This document shows, in pieces, positions 42,872-55,082 of a stretch of 64,000 bases of DNA. The notes under the pieces are model-generated. The model made no database searches. It was not told the origin of the DNA and saw only the letters and a program-made list of their open reading frames with translations. Origin of the DNA: Pholiota molesta (Eukaryota > Basidiomycota > Agaricomycetes > Agaricales > Strophariaceae); NCBI GenBank assembly GCA_014925825.1, contig JACGCK010000004.1, forward strand, positions 992,001 to 1,056,000, read 5' to 3'. The stretch's first letter is position 1. The number at the start of each line of letters is the position of its first letter. The position numbers and the translations under genes are program-made.

Positions 42872-45800
42872 ATGTCCAGCTCTTCCACTGAACGCTCTGG
42901 CACTGCATCCTCCACCGACCAATATGATATGGCTCTCGAAGATGCGCCGCTCACTCAGGAGGAGGAGGCAGCTATATCACAAATCGAGAAGGGTGCCGTC
43001 CCTTCGCAGCCTCCACGAACATCACCCAGCAGCACGCCAGCATTGAAGAAACGCAAGCGCGGTCGTTCTGCGAGCCCCCATATCACCCCTTCACGCCTCC
43101 GCTCCGCTATGAAGCCCACCGCCCGCGCTTTGGATGCAGGGTTCAAGCCCAACACCTCCCATTCCTTCCGTCAAGAGCCATCCCTTGGCACCATTCCTGG
43201 CATTCCTGCAGATGTTGGCGCCATGGGTATTGACACCCAAACCCGACGCTCTGAATCTGCTGGCCCCTCGGGTGCATTAGGCCATCCCGGCACGATGGGA
43301 ATGGCTGCTGGTGATCGTAAGTATCCATCCTTTCGATCACATCTCCCCGCCCACTCACCACGACAATTCAGCACGACGCTCTCAATCTATTGGCCCTCCG
43401 CCGCCCCTACTTCAGCCGGGCGGATTTGGCCATCTTGGCACAATGGGCGATCTTTCGGCCCACTACCACCACTATCCCATGCCGCAGCAATACCCCGCAT
43501 ATCCTGGACAAGGCCAACCAAACCCACACGGCATGCCACCCCCATACTTCCAGCCTCCAAGCTCAGCATATGGGAGCGCCCCGCCACTGCAATTTTATAA
43601 CAATGCCCACCATCCCGCGATTCAATGCAAAACCGCTCACAAACGAGTCTGCCTATGAAGGCGCCAACGGCAGACATCTTCTCGCCTCAGTATGCCCCCG
43701 CAGATTTGCAACCGCCGCCACAGATCCCTGCACCCCTGCGCCTCTCAGCTCAGCCAACTACGTCCATATCTGCTTGCAGCGCAGCCCTTACCCGCGATTC
43801 GTCTGCAGCACGCAGCCCATCCCCCGCCAACACATCCGACCCTGCGGCTGCTGTGCCGCCCACCGTTAAGGCAGCGAAGCACATCCCTGAGCCTGCCAAG
43901 TCGTTAAGCGACTCCGCGCCTCCAAAAGCTGCCATCCCGCCCATCTCGGAGCAGCCTGCTACCCCCATGCCATCATCCATTCTGCGCAAATCCGACAACC
44001 CCGAGGATGAGGAGGCTGCTTTGGACCGCAAAAGGGCGGCAGCGCTGGAGGACTCGCCCACCGTCGGGCGGATGACCAATGCCGCTCGCGAAGCCCTGCG
44101 CAAGGGCTTCGGCGATCTTAACGCCTGCATCAACCGCATAAGTGCAGAAACGGGCCTGAAACCCGCCCAAATCGTTGAACGCTGGGATGTGGCCAAAACC
44201 CGCGTAGTCAGCACCTGGAACATATACCAAACCTTCTTCGAAGAGCGACGCGAGCAGGAGCTAGCTCGTCTTGATGCAGATGCTCGACCCCCGTGTAAGT
44301 AGTGTTTCGAAATTCGCGATATAAAATCCGCCACTAATCCTACCTTAGCGGGCGCCATACCCAGCAAAGCCACCATCTCCGCTTGCTACGATCGCTTCAA
44401 AGCAGCCAATGACGGCTACGATGACATCCTGCGGGCATATCATCGACTCCATCTCATGGAGGAGGACAAAGCCGAATTGTCCATGGCAAAACGAATCCAT
44501 GAATTCAAAAAGCATGGGGACAAACTGGATTCATTGGTGCGTATCCGAGATTCTAATCATTATTCCTACCTAATGACTCGTAGGTTCGACGCGCTTCTGG
44601 CCTTTATGGCTTTGAGACCGTCTGCATTGCTGTAGGCGGCGTTGTCAACCAAGATCAGGGCCTTGCTCGGGTCGTGTCGAGTGAAGCTACCGGTGATGTA
44701 CGCCTTTTAAATCATATGTTTAACTTCTGCTTATTGGCCGCCCAGTTCTTCACAGAACGCTTTCACATCTCCGATGGCACCGCACTCGGACAGCTAAAGG
44801 CCCACGTTTAGTAAGCTCCCTCAGGCCGACCTATCCCTACGCCGTGGGCTAACACAAATACCGCAGTGATCGCCTGTCGAAGCGCGTGGCGGCAGCCATC
44901 ACCGATGGCCTGGGGGATGACCCCTCTCCTGCGATAACTGTGAAGAAGGAGGCAGCCCTAGGCATAGTTCCAGGGGACGCTGTAGTGCCAGCAATCAGCG
45001 ATCTGAGAGACAGGTTCATCGCGCTCGCAGGTATGTCTAATTCTGCAGTTGCTGCAAAGTCATGCCTCTGATGTGATCCTTTAGCGCGCCACAAAATCAC
45101 GATTACAAAAGGCAACTCGCTTATCTGGAAAAGCCTTCCACAGGTTTTCGCAGACGCAGGCTATGTTATCCTAAACTGGCCTGAAGATGTGCCTTTTCCT
45201 TGCGACGATGTGGCCAAAAACACCTCAAAAGGAATTGCAGTCCTGAAGCTTCCCGCGCGCGCGCTTCTTTTTGCAGCATTCGACCACCCGACCCACCCTC
45301 TCTCCTTGGAAAAGCGGTATCACAGCTCAGGTATGGGTTAATGAACCATCACTACAGCCTTCAACTTATTTTCTTTAGGTGTACCCAAGGATCAGCCCAT
45401 CATTATAGGTGCCCCTCCAGATGCCAATTCTGCACATACACACGGCCGCCGCAAGTTTCTAGGCGCCCACCGTAATGAGGATCGCCAAGGCCCGGAGCGA
45501 CTAGTTCGAGCAGCACTTGTCGCAGCCGTTCAGAAACCGGCACTCCACGCATCGGCGAAGGGTTCGCCTGCCGGCGTCGGCTCGGAGGATGATGATGACG
45601 AGGAGTCCAAACCCAAAAAGCTGCACCGGCCATCGAAGAGGATCGCCACCGCAAAAAGCAAGGCCCAAGTCCAATTTGTAGAGCCAGATGGCATGGATGA
45701 GTCGGATACTCCATACCGCGCCTCGCAGGATGGATCGCCTCGATATTCTGGGGTGGATGATGACATGCCCCTGGCACGATCTCCTCACCAAACAAGGTCT

Positions 45801-47039
45801 AAGCGTCCGGCGAAGGGAAAAGCTGCTGGGAAAAAGCGAGGTACGTTGCTGCTGCGACGCTCCGTTCACAGAATCCAGCTCATTGTACTTCCCAATAGCA
45901 CCCTCGAAACCTGCCACAAAGCGTTCACGCGTGTCGTCAGACGAAGACGAGGAGTCTCAAAACTCCGAAGGTATGTGATGTTGTTGAATTAATTTATGCA
46001 ATAAAATTTTGACGCATGCTCAATAGCATCGGTTGTCGAGATCGAGGCCGACTCTCCTGAAAAGATATCGAAACCCGAGAAGAAACGCGGCGTCGAGCCA
46101 GCCGCGCGTATGAAGGCGCCGCCTGCAAAAACCGCAGGATCGTCATCAAAGCGGGATCTTAGCTTGACTGACAAAGTCGCTGACATTCTGTTCAGAGACG
46201 CACCTGTGGGCCAGCCGCTGACCGCCGCACGCCCAGCCTCTGTACGCGGAGACACGGCCCCACTGCCGCCACCAATGCCACCTGCGCCAGCCATCGCTCC
46301 ACCCGCACCACCTATCGCTAATCCTGCTCCGGCTGGCCCCGCCCCCCAAGCCTATCAGCCACCTCCTACCACTGCCCAGCCCCAGTTTTCGCATCCGCAG
46401 GCTCCAGATCGCATCGCTCCACCCGCGCCGCCTATCGCTAATCCTGCTCCGGCTGGCCCCGCCCTCCATGCCTATCAGCCGCCTCCTACCGCTGCCCAGC
46501 CCCAGTTCTCGCATCCGCAGGCTCCAGATCGTGTCGCTCCACCTGCGCCGCCTGTCCCTAATTCTGCTCCGGCTGGCCCCGCCCCCCATGCCTATCAGCC
46601 GCCTGCCCCCCATGCCTATCAGCCGCCTCCTACCACTGCCCAGCCCCAGTTCTCGCATCCGCAGGCTCCAGATCGTCAACAGATCTCACAGCCGCCAGCG
46701 CATGGGCAAGAGGCCTACTATTATCCCAGCACCTTCGCCGATTCATACAACGGCCATTATGCCTATGGCGAGCGCCATCCTGGCTGGAATCAGCCTCCTG
46801 GCCAAGGTCCGCAAGGCTGGTACGCGCAAGGCCCCGGCAACCCCTCTTTGCCCCCTGGCTCCAATCTGCAAACGTCCGGCCCCGGGCAGCTTGCTGGTCC
46901 AGGCTACTGGGGCCACCAAGGCCACCCCGTCTACAATCCGCAGCCATACGGCCACTATCCGCCTCCCAACGTGCACCCGCCGAGTCATACCTCTCAAGAC
47001 GATGCGCCGCGGGCATGCAGCGACGGTCCACCAGCGTAG
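42872..47039 (+). CDS. Large proline-rich KDZ cargo protein, unknown function, probable -1 frameshift
   Basis: Starts at ATG 42872 (MSSSSTERSGTASSTDQYDM). Exons include 42872-43316 and 43372-44294, then a chain with introns near 44300, 44536, 44700, 44812, 45030, 45332, 45840, 45972, ending at 47039. In exon 2 the frame shifts near 43630 (an AAAA run); one added base continues into MKAPTADIFSPQYAP. The middle part carries a conserved-looking region (EALRKGFGDLNACINRISAE, VVSTWNIYQTFFEERREQEL, GFETVCIAVGGVVNQDQGLA, FFTERFHISDGTALGQLKAH, KGNSLIWKSLPQVFADAGYV). A Ser/Lys-rich low-complexity segment with likely nuclear signals follows (KRSRVSSDEDEE). The C-terminus is Pro/Gln/Tyr-rich with ~40-residue tandem repeats. 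As I recall, similar proteins accompany basidiomycete KDZ/TET loci, with no known role. It lies just inside the right end of the giant element. Confidence 0.6.
46296..46675 (+). repeat. In-gene tandem repeat of ~120 bp (Pro-rich, 40 residues)
   Basis: Three full units begin (I/V)APPAPP(I/V) and end PQFSHPQAPDR, and a partial extra YQPP-APHAY segment sits inside the third. Nucleotide identity between units is high, so copy number is likely to vary between element copies. Confidence 0.8.
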
Positions 47040-47522
47040 ATTATAGGGCATTAGTGTGTTCAATCGCCACGTAGCCGTTTAGGCATCCTTTTGTTTTCGC
47101 TCCCATACCTTGTATTGCCGTGCATTGGTGTCATCATCATCTAGGACTTTGTTCTTGTCTTTTTCGAGTTTTCTTGTCACATAAACACCATTATCGTAGT
47201 CATTATGTTAATAAGATGAGATTGCCATTGTACTACTGCCAAATGCCACAGTATATTGAAATCTATACGATCTGAAGTGATAACATAAAGTCTGACAGTG
47301 GATTTAATAAAGATTTCGGAGAAACTCAGAGTGAGGGACTTGGTCACGGATTTGGCGATCCGACATCCATCCCTGATGATTGATAGGAGAGGGCAAGTGA
47401 TACGCCATCGTCAGGAGATGGCGAACGATCAGCTATAAAAGGATTTGGGTGAATAGAAGCCATGGGGATTTCACCCCTTAGGTGGTCCCTGGCAACCATT
47501 AATCCCCACCTACAGGTGCTGG
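47040..47522. other. Right subterminal region of the giant KDZ element
   Basis: Non-coding 3' flank of the proline-rich gene. Near the end it carries GGTGG/CCACC motifs in inverted arrangement (about 47478-47515) that mirror those at the left end. Nothing else definite. Confidence 0.5.
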
Positions 47523-47540
47523 CAACTGCTGCCAAAGGTG
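47523..47540 (-). repeat. Right terminal inverted repeat of the giant KDZ element
   Basis: CAACTGCTGCCAAAGGTG, the exact reverse complement of 13249-13266. It is followed by the duplicated target CCTTCGTG at 47541-47548. Confidence 0.9.
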
Positions 47541-49360
47541 CCTTCGTGCTAGTCCAGTGCGACAAGAACCTCTTCTTGGCTGTAATTCAGGTCTTAGGAA
47601 TACGACGCGATGGAAAGGAAGTATCATCAATCCCATCCCGCTTTCTCACCGAGCCGAGTACGCGTGTCCATGGGCAGGTTATGAAGCTATGTCCTATCGA
47701 TTTTCAAACCGAGAAAGGCCCAGACGATCCTGATTGGGAGTGGAATGGAAATTTCGAGATGGCGGGTGTGTTACGTGATCTATATGGCCGATTCATTACG
47801 CAGGTCGACCCCCAGCTCCAACGAGCGTCGCGTGGCCGAAACAAAGGTGAAGACACATATGTTTTCAAGACATCTGAATTACGTGCGATCGCAGCTGTCA
47901 TGTACGAACGCCTTGCGAAGGAATCACTTCCTAAAGTCACAATAACCGACTCGTTTCCATATCGTACGGAGAATGGTATGACATTTATTATTCTAAGTCT
48001 TCTGATACTAATTATTTTATACAGGTGACGCTTGCTTCGTCTGTGAGAAGGATGGAGCTCCGAGTCATGAACACCTTCGTCGTATCGATGGGTCACCTAC
48101 TTGCTCGCAGTGTCCCAACATCAAGATCGAATCATTGGGTGGTCAGGATCTTCTCAAACATATGGGTACTCACATCTTGAACGATGCTCAATTGCGTGGG
48201 TCAAATAATCCATGCGGTCTCTGTTTGAATGTCGGGCACCTATGCCAGATATTCCTACAACAACGCGCGGGGTCACTCAGCATCGATCAAGCAAAATCTC
48301 AGTGCCCAAACCTTCGTGCGTTTTCGATCAAGAAAGCCGAGGAGTTCACATCCAAACAGCCTTGTACGAATCATCCTCTCCTCTGTCCCCTCTGCCCACG
48401 TGGCGCCGCAGCAATATGGAAGTATAACCTCAAAGCTCACATACAAATAAAGCATCCATCATCTAATGTAGCGCTTTACGAGCCCCTTTGGCGCCTTCAC
48501 GCAGATGAAGAATTACTAATGAAAGCAGAATGGGAGAAACTTAAACGTCATCGACTCCGACCTTCAAAGGACACAAGCGCTCGAAAGCTCAAGATTTCGG
48601 ATGCCCACAGTTCACGACTCGCATTGCGGTAACGATTTCTTTTCTGCTTAATCTATTCTATTCATATGTCTAACTTGAACGTTATTATTTTATTAGTACT
48701 CTGACGGTTGAAGGCCTTGATCCTGTAGTTGAGGATAACGAAGAGCCCACGGCTGTACCTGATAGCCCTTCCTCAACTCTGGCTCGTCCTGAGAGTGTAG
48801 GGTGTGAGGTTTCTCCATCGCAACATACTGAAGAGGTCGATCCATGGGATCCACCCTCACGATTAGCGTCGCCAGCTGCTGTGGCCGACTCTGATATCGC
48901 AGGAAGGGCAGAAGATGACAACGATGATGAAGATGGTGATACACCCTATCGTAGGAGTCTTGAATTTTTTTTGCGAATGATATACTCACAAAGTTTTTAA
49001 TGAAGTACCGCCTACAAGTAATATACTGAATATAGAAGGCTTACATCGACACCAGAAAAGAAAACATGACCCGGAGCACGATGACATGGATTTCGACAAC
49101 GAGAACGCATGTCAGGACGATGGCTGCGGCCGCCTCGTTGAGGAGGTCGACTTGATTCACTGCAAAGGTCCAGGATGCGGTGGTGTGGTAAGTTATAGAT
49201 CTAAATTCAATTGCTGCTTACTGAATAATCCTTTTTTTAGTATCATCTTACTTGCCGGGGGCTTTCAAAGAAGCCTACTAAAGACTGGTATTGCGATAAT
49301 GATTGTAAAGCTAATGCCACTGGTACCGTTACTCGAAAACGGCGTCGAAAGAAGAATTAG
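47541..49360 (+). pseudogene. Transposase-like gene, 3' third, with zinc fingers
   Basis: Resumes the gene interrupted at 13248. Exons: about 47549-47975, 48025-48628, 48697 to about 48950, about 49011-49187 and about 49241-49360. After LVQCDKNLFLAVIQVLGIRR come a DPDWEWNGNFE block, then three zinc-binding-looking modules: CFVCEKDGA ... CSQCPN, CGLCLNVGHLC, and LLCPLCP ... HIQIKHP (C2H2-like). After an acidic linker the protein ends with a PHD-like finger (CQDDGCGRLVEEVDLIHCKG, then CGGVYHLTC and WYCDNDC) and a basic tail. Such fingers would fit DNA or chromatin binding at the C-terminus. The stop is at 49360. No internal stop was seen after splicing, so only the two insertions break the gene. 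Confidence 0.7.
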
Positions 49361-51221
49361 GAGTTTTTATATTTAGTACACGATCTATTCTTAGTAGTGA
49401 TGCGATCAAAACACGTGAATTATTTCCTTTTTTGGGCAGATGGGGGGGAGGGGGGGTCAAATTTCCCTTATCCAAATAAATCGACCTCGTATACCCGAGA
49501 TTTTTTTTGCGTACCCCTTGCCTTTGCATCCTGCTTGCCTCATAATGTTACCTCGTCATTCTATGCAACTGTGTCCTGTGATGATTCTGAACGAGGGTTT
49601 TCTTGTGCGCTCAACTTTATAGTGGATGGTTCATTGATTCACTGTGATGCTGTATTTGGTCCCGAGTTTGCTTCTTGATGCTCGACAACTGCTCAGTCGT
49701 CCCTTGTGGCGACAATTCCTAGGTATCCTGGTGGTTATTTGAGTAAGTTTCTTATCTTATAATTTTACTTCATGTGACTGACTCATCTTTTGTTCCAACA
49801 GGCGCCGATCTTCCTTCCCGGAACTGTCTCTCTTCCTCCTCGTAAGTTACCATTCAATCTGAAGACGCGCTATAGCTAATTTCCACGTAAGGTGGTGCAG
49901 ATTATCGTACCCCTCATTTTAACACTTTTAATCATGTAAATTTTAATGATGAAATATTGAATGATTCTGTTCATTCGTCCGAACTTCCTGTTCCCTCCAT
50001 TGCCCCGTGCCTCAACTGCGCTACATCGTTCAGGATTTGAGATCCTTGAGTCCTTCTTATTATCAAAATCCAATTCTGGTATCACCTTTCGGCTTTTAAT
50101 AATGACCTTGAAAGTTTGCGGCATTCTGAGACGCGCTATGTTGGTGCAGTTTGAACTTTTGTGAATGATGTAAAATTACATGTATTCTGTAGAACTGCTG
50201 TAACGTAGTTAAGCGCCCTACATCGAATGCTTGTGCATACGGGAAGAGACGGTAGCAGGTGTTGCCGCTCGTCACGAGCGGCCCTTAGGTTATTAAACAA
50301 ATGTACCAGGGCAGGTCAATCGTTTCAACTTTCAACCAAGTGCACGATGTAAAGAGTGTTACGTGCCGGGAGCCGGCCCTACATCCGTATTTGTATTGTT
50401 ACAAGTCACTTGCAACTTTGTGATGTCTTTCTACATCTGGACTCGATCTGGACGCAGGTTGCCTCGGTGTTCAAACGTTCAAGTGAATCCAAGTAAAGCA
50501 TCCTTGTTCCCATGTCCACCAGGGAGGCAGAACGAAACTCGTCTGCGCAACAGACACTCGATAGTGAGTTTTGATCTGCTCTTACTGAGCCTGCGGCAGA
50601 CTTAAGTCAAGTCATATGTGCTTAGTCCTCTACGATATCTCGCAGCTATTAAATACCCAATTAGATAAAGCCACCCTCGCAACATGCATCGGGATGGTTG
50701 AGAATGGGGTCAACCCAGAGGCGCTCGCTGTCCGTGCAAGTGCCACCCAAAATCTATGCCCGTGCTGATTTATTTTGCAGGCTGTAATCCAGGAACTACG
50801 ACGAGAGGGAGCAGCAACCCAACCGCCGGTTAACCACACTCAAATGCGATAATAACAATATTCATAAAGGGTGTTATGCAAGTGTTATGAGGATAGTTTC
50901 CTGGTAATTGCCCTCGGATCATCTATGGCACAACTACCTTACACCGCCTCACGAGACCTCGAAGCAGGCTGGGTAATACAATAAGTTGAATAACTGATGA
51001 TCAGAGAGTAGTATGATAACAAGTAATGAAATACTGTGTTTATAAAAGTTATAAAAGTGTTGAGCGTAATCTTGAGCTGCTTGAGTAATAAAGGCGCTGT
51101 GGGAGGTGCCGACAGCGGAGTTGTTGAGCGACCTGCCAAATTTGTCGGGCACGTCGTGCTCAACGCTGGCCACCACCATCATACATCGTCCAGGCACTCT
51201 GCGCTCGCCTCGTCTGTTTGC
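49361..51221. other. Intergenic region with possible exon remnants
   Basis: About 1.9 kb. A stretch at 49690-50030 has intron-like GT...AG signals and a frame reading ADYRTPHFNTFNHVNFNDE, but I cannot build a gene from it. The rest is unremarkable; a small hairpin (GCCGCTCGTCACGAGCGGC) lies near 50264-50282. The right end of any P-like transposon could be here but was not found. Confidence 0.4.
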
Positions 51222-54187
51222 ATGGCTGCAAGACCTCTCCAACCATCAGAGTATGAGATTCAACGGGAAGTAGAGGTCCTGCGCGATCTCAGACGCCGTT
51301 CGACCACCCCAGGGGCCCTCACCATTGACCCCGACCTCCCCAACCAGTCGCCGCCTGCATCGCCCACAGCACACTGGCCAGGCAAGCCTCTCTCTACCTC
51401 CCCAATCTCAGCAACCGACAGCAGCAGCAGCAGCAGCTTCGCCCAGGGCAGCTCCAGCCTCGAGCACAGCACTTCGAGTTCGTCCTCGAGCAGCAGCCGT
51501 GCACCCGCCACCGACGGGCCCAACAACCCCGCCGATGATCCCCTCCACCTCTTCTGGGTCCCTGCGAGTCTCCACCCCGAGATTGCGCCCGCAGAATTCC
51601 GCGCTTTTCTCAAGGAGCATGCTCGATCACCCGTCGATGCCTCAGACCCGGCTTCGGTGTCCTCATCCACCTTGCTGTCCGCGTCCCCCAGCCTCTCCCG
51701 CAAAAAGTCTATGCTGAGTCGCCAATATCGGCCAAAGGAGAACGATGGCGTTGAGAATGAGAATATCGTCCCGTTGAAAAGGAATCGCAGCCTCTTGTAC
51801 CCGACCAATCCAGGGCCCCAGCTCACCATCAGCGATCTGCAAATGCTCGAAGAGTTGGCGGAGGAGGCATCCACGAGCGATGACCCATCCAAGCTCAGGA
51901 ATGTCCTGCGACGGAGTCTTTCTCTCAACGTTTCTCCTTCTGGTTTGTAAACATTCTTATCCTTGTCGCCCAAATCTAATAGCCAGCCTGCCTAGCCGTG
52001 GAGATGATGGATGAAATGCCAGAAATGGGCGACGAAGCTGACGCCCCCATCATTGTGCCACCTCCAGGCCAGATCCTGCGACGAGCTGCCCGCACAAAGA
52101 TTCGAAAATCGGGCTTACCAGGCGACGGCGGTGGCCATCGCTTTGCGGCTTCTAGAAGGGGTGGTCAAGCAAAGCCTTCTCAGGCACCCACAGCTGAACA
52201 ACGAACATCGAGCGAAATATCTTCAAGCGACCATGGCGATGCCGATTCCTCTATCGTCCGGCGACCCACGATCTCCGATGACGGCTCGCAGGGCATGCAT
52301 AGACCGAGCTCATCATACAGCGAGGAGAACTCTATATATGACGCATACGCGAGAGACGATGATGAAGATACCACGCCCCTAGTGGTGACACCTGCCACCC
52401 CACAGGAACCTCTACCACTAGAAGAGCCACCTGTTCCCCAACCGCCCCCACCTATACCACCTGTCCTACACCAGCCGCAACCGCAGCGACTGAATGTCCC
52501 TCCATCTCAAGACCAAACTCCGCCTTCTCGAACTCCCTCGCCCTCAGAACCTGTCGCCGAGCGACCAACAATAACACCCCTGCAGGCCACACCTTCAGTT
52601 CCAGCACCACAACCACCACCACAATCGCGCCAATCCGTAGCCCCCACCCCCGCGCCTGCCGTTTCCATAGGCGCTCCAAATCGGAAGGAAAAGGAGAAAA
52701 AGAGTCTCTTCAAATGGGGCGACAAGGGCGGGAAAAAAGGTTCGAAGGAAAAGGATCGCGAGAGCCATGAGCGCGCTGAAAAGGAAAAGGAGTCTGGTTT
52801 CTTTGGATCGCTTTTTGGGGGCAAGAAGAAGCAAGACTCGGATTATCAGTCCTCGATGACTGGCGGCACGTCGGGGCGCGAGGCAGCGCAGGCTCTTCTT
52901 GGAGCATCCAAGTCATCCAAGTCGTACGTGCCGCCGACATCGCCTGGGCTTGCACCGGGTATTGGCGGCAACCCATATGCTCGATACCCGATTCATGTGG
53001 AACGCGCTATATACAGGCTGAGCCATATTAAACTCGCCAACCCCCGCCGCCCGCTATATGAGCAAGTGCTGATAAGTAACCTTATGTTCTGGTACCTCGG
53101 GGTCATCAACAAGGCCCAAAATCCTACACCAGCAAGTCCTACGCAACCAACAGCTCCTAACGGACAGCAGCAACCAAATTCTGGAGCAGCGGGAGGAGGT
53201 GGAGCTACGGAGCAAAGTCGGAGTGAACAGGAGGAACGGGAAGAGAGGGAGCGTGAGCAACGGGAGAAGGAGGCGAGGGAAAAGGCGGAGAAGGAGCGTC
53301 TAGAGCGTGAGCAGCGCGAGCGCGAGATGGAGCAGAAGAAGAAGGAGAGCGGTCGACGCGGGTCACTCACCAAGGCACCCCCGGCAGGTGGTGCGCCAGG
53401 CGGGCGCCGTGCAGCGGAAATGCCCATCAAGGGCCCGCAATACGAGATGCAGCATCGCGTGATGGAGCAAGAGTATGGTCAAGTTGGGGGGATGTATAAC
53501 GGCGGCGGCCCACCCCGTAGCCCTACATCAGCCACGACGAATGGCGGTCCTCCGCAGGGCTATCAGCGCCCGCCACAGCCAGGTCCATATAATGGCGCTG
53601 GTGGAGGTCCACCACGAGGCCAGCCGGAGCAGCAATACTACTATCAGTCCGCTGTCGACCCACATCCGCAGGGCCATATGGGCTTGCCGCCGGGCGCGAT
53701 GCCTCCCGTAGAGCCGACAGGTTCGTGGAATGGCCAGCCGCCACAATTACAGCAGCAACAGCGCACTTCCCCACCGCCTGCACAGCAGCGGCGCCTCTCA
53801 CCCAATCAAGGCGGGCAACGGCGCTCGCAGTCTCCACCGGCGCACCATAATCCACATCACAATCCACACGGCGCGCAGAAGCAAGGTTTGGCGCAACAGC
53901 TGCATAAGCTAAACACGTCACAGGAGAGCCTTACTTTGGGGCCGGATGGCACACGGCGCGCGCCAGCGAGGTCGTTATCGGCGACCGCTTACAGCTCCCC
54001 GGCGGCAGGACTGCCCGCAGTGAAAGGGGGCGCACCACTGAGGAAAGGAAATAGTGCGCATGCGGCCTCGGCGGCCCCGTATGACAGGGCGCGGGAGAGA
54101 AAGCCAAGTACAAGCGAGAGACGGTCGCCGGGGGGCGAAGAAGAGGATGTGCCGCTGGCGGTGTGGCAGCAGCAGCGACGGAAATGA
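51222..54187 (+). CDS. Zds1-like protein (cell polarity / mitotic exit regulator)
   Basis: Two exons, 51222-51942 and 51996-54187, encode 970 residues. Most of the protein is Ser/Pro/Gln-rich and likely disordered. The diagnostic block is at roughly residues 565-605 (about 52980-53105): YPIHVERAIYRLSHIKLANP, RRPLYEQVLISNLMFWYLGV. This matches the conserved C-terminal domain of yeast Zds1/Zds2, which bind the PP2A subunit Cdc55 and act in polarity and Cdc14-dependent mitotic exit. Just before it is a Lys-rich region with SLFKWGDKGGKKGSKEK and FGSLFGGKKK motifs. A strongly charged Glu/Arg coiled-coil segment follows. Basidiomycete homologues show this same motif in a long low-complexity protein. 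The chosen ATG (MAARPLQPSEYEIQ) begins the conserved-looking N-terminus. Confidence 0.85.
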
Positions 54188-55082
54188 GGTAAATGCTGAG
54201 CACGTTAGGGCGCATACTATGCTGTGCTGTGAACGACCTCGGTTTCTTTTCTTTCCCGTTCTCTCTGTCCTCTTTTCCTCACGCATATACATATGTATCA
54301 TCCCACCATATATGCATACCACACGCCATATTACTACGCACTTTCGTACCGTTCCTTCTGTGGTGTTCAGCAGACTTTTTCTGGTTCTTTTGTCTGGATT
54401 TTACTTCGTTCGGACGATTGCGTTAATCGCTACGCCGCAGGAACTGCCCTCTATCTCTATCCACGCCTTTCGCTATTACATTCTTTCTTTATGGAGTCTC
54501 TGCTCTGCTTCTGACCCTCTTATTTCGTGTCCATATCATCCTCACCACCCCAACATTATACTGTAGCTTTTGCATTTTCCCGATCATGTGGTTCCAGTCC
54601 TTCTCATCTAGTCATCGTTTGTTCCTCCTCTGTCTGACCTTCTTTCTCTGTTTTCCTCTCCGACTCAGTCGTCCATTTTCATCCTCACTCATACCTCCCA
54701 GTCTAACTACGGTGGTGCCCGCAGCTCCAGTTCTATGCCTATCATATAATGGACGGACTTGAACGACCCAAAGTCAGTTGATCAATACTCAGTACTCAAT
54801 ATCCACACAATATCCACATGCGCTTCGTATTCATTCCCTCTATTTATTCGAATGACATAGATAAGAACCTATTTATGATCATGCCGCATACGAATTCCGA
54901 AGTATAATCATAACTTCAATCCCTGGGTAGAAAATTGGTCTATTTGGAGGTTTTGACTTCTACTTGAATAAGTAGTAGCGTGACTTGAAGAGGTGACGGC
55001 CATTACCCGACACTGTGACCACGGTTTTACTACGAGCCTCAGCGAGCCTTGCCCAAGGTTAACCTCAAAAACAGGCCATCCA
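54188..55082. other. Intergenic region, no gene seen
   Basis: Pyrimidine-rich (CT-rich) stretch from about 54230 to 54720, probably 3' UTR and flank of the Zds1-like gene, then the promoter of the Tma16-like gene. No coding or repeat signal. Confidence 0.5.

Larger units (their letters stand above)
13249..47540. mobile_element. Giant KDZ transposon (34,292 bp) carrying a TET/JBP gene
   Basis: Both ends carry a perfect 18-bp inverted repeat, CACCTTTGGCAGCAGTTG (13249-13266 and 47523-47540). The 8-bp target CCTTCGTG is duplicated at 13241-13248 and 47541-47548. Removing the element and one duplicate rejoins the interrupted transposase-like gene in frame. Its own genes are a KDZ-Ulp1 transposase, three accessory genes on both strands, a TET/JBP dioxygenase, a small minus-strand gene and a proline-rich gene ending about 500 bases from the right end. 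It also holds a fold-back element, a hAT-like element, a long-inverted-repeat element and a second KDZ transposon. Without those nested elements the core is roughly 17 kb. KDZ transposons with TET/JBP genes are known in basidiomycetes. The assignment of these ends to this transposase is inferred from position and 8-bp duplication size. Confidence 0.88.

Noticed and set aside
13249..47540. Starship-type giant element
   Set aside because: Starships carry a tyrosine-recombinase captain with a DUF3435 domain near one end and lack an 18-bp inverted repeat plus 8-bp duplication of this kind. I see a KDZ transposase and no such recombinase.
3845..49470. G-runs near 3850 and 49442 as terminal repeats of a P-like transposon
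   Set aside because: They are in the same orientation and differ beyond the G-run, so they do not form inverted terminal repeats.
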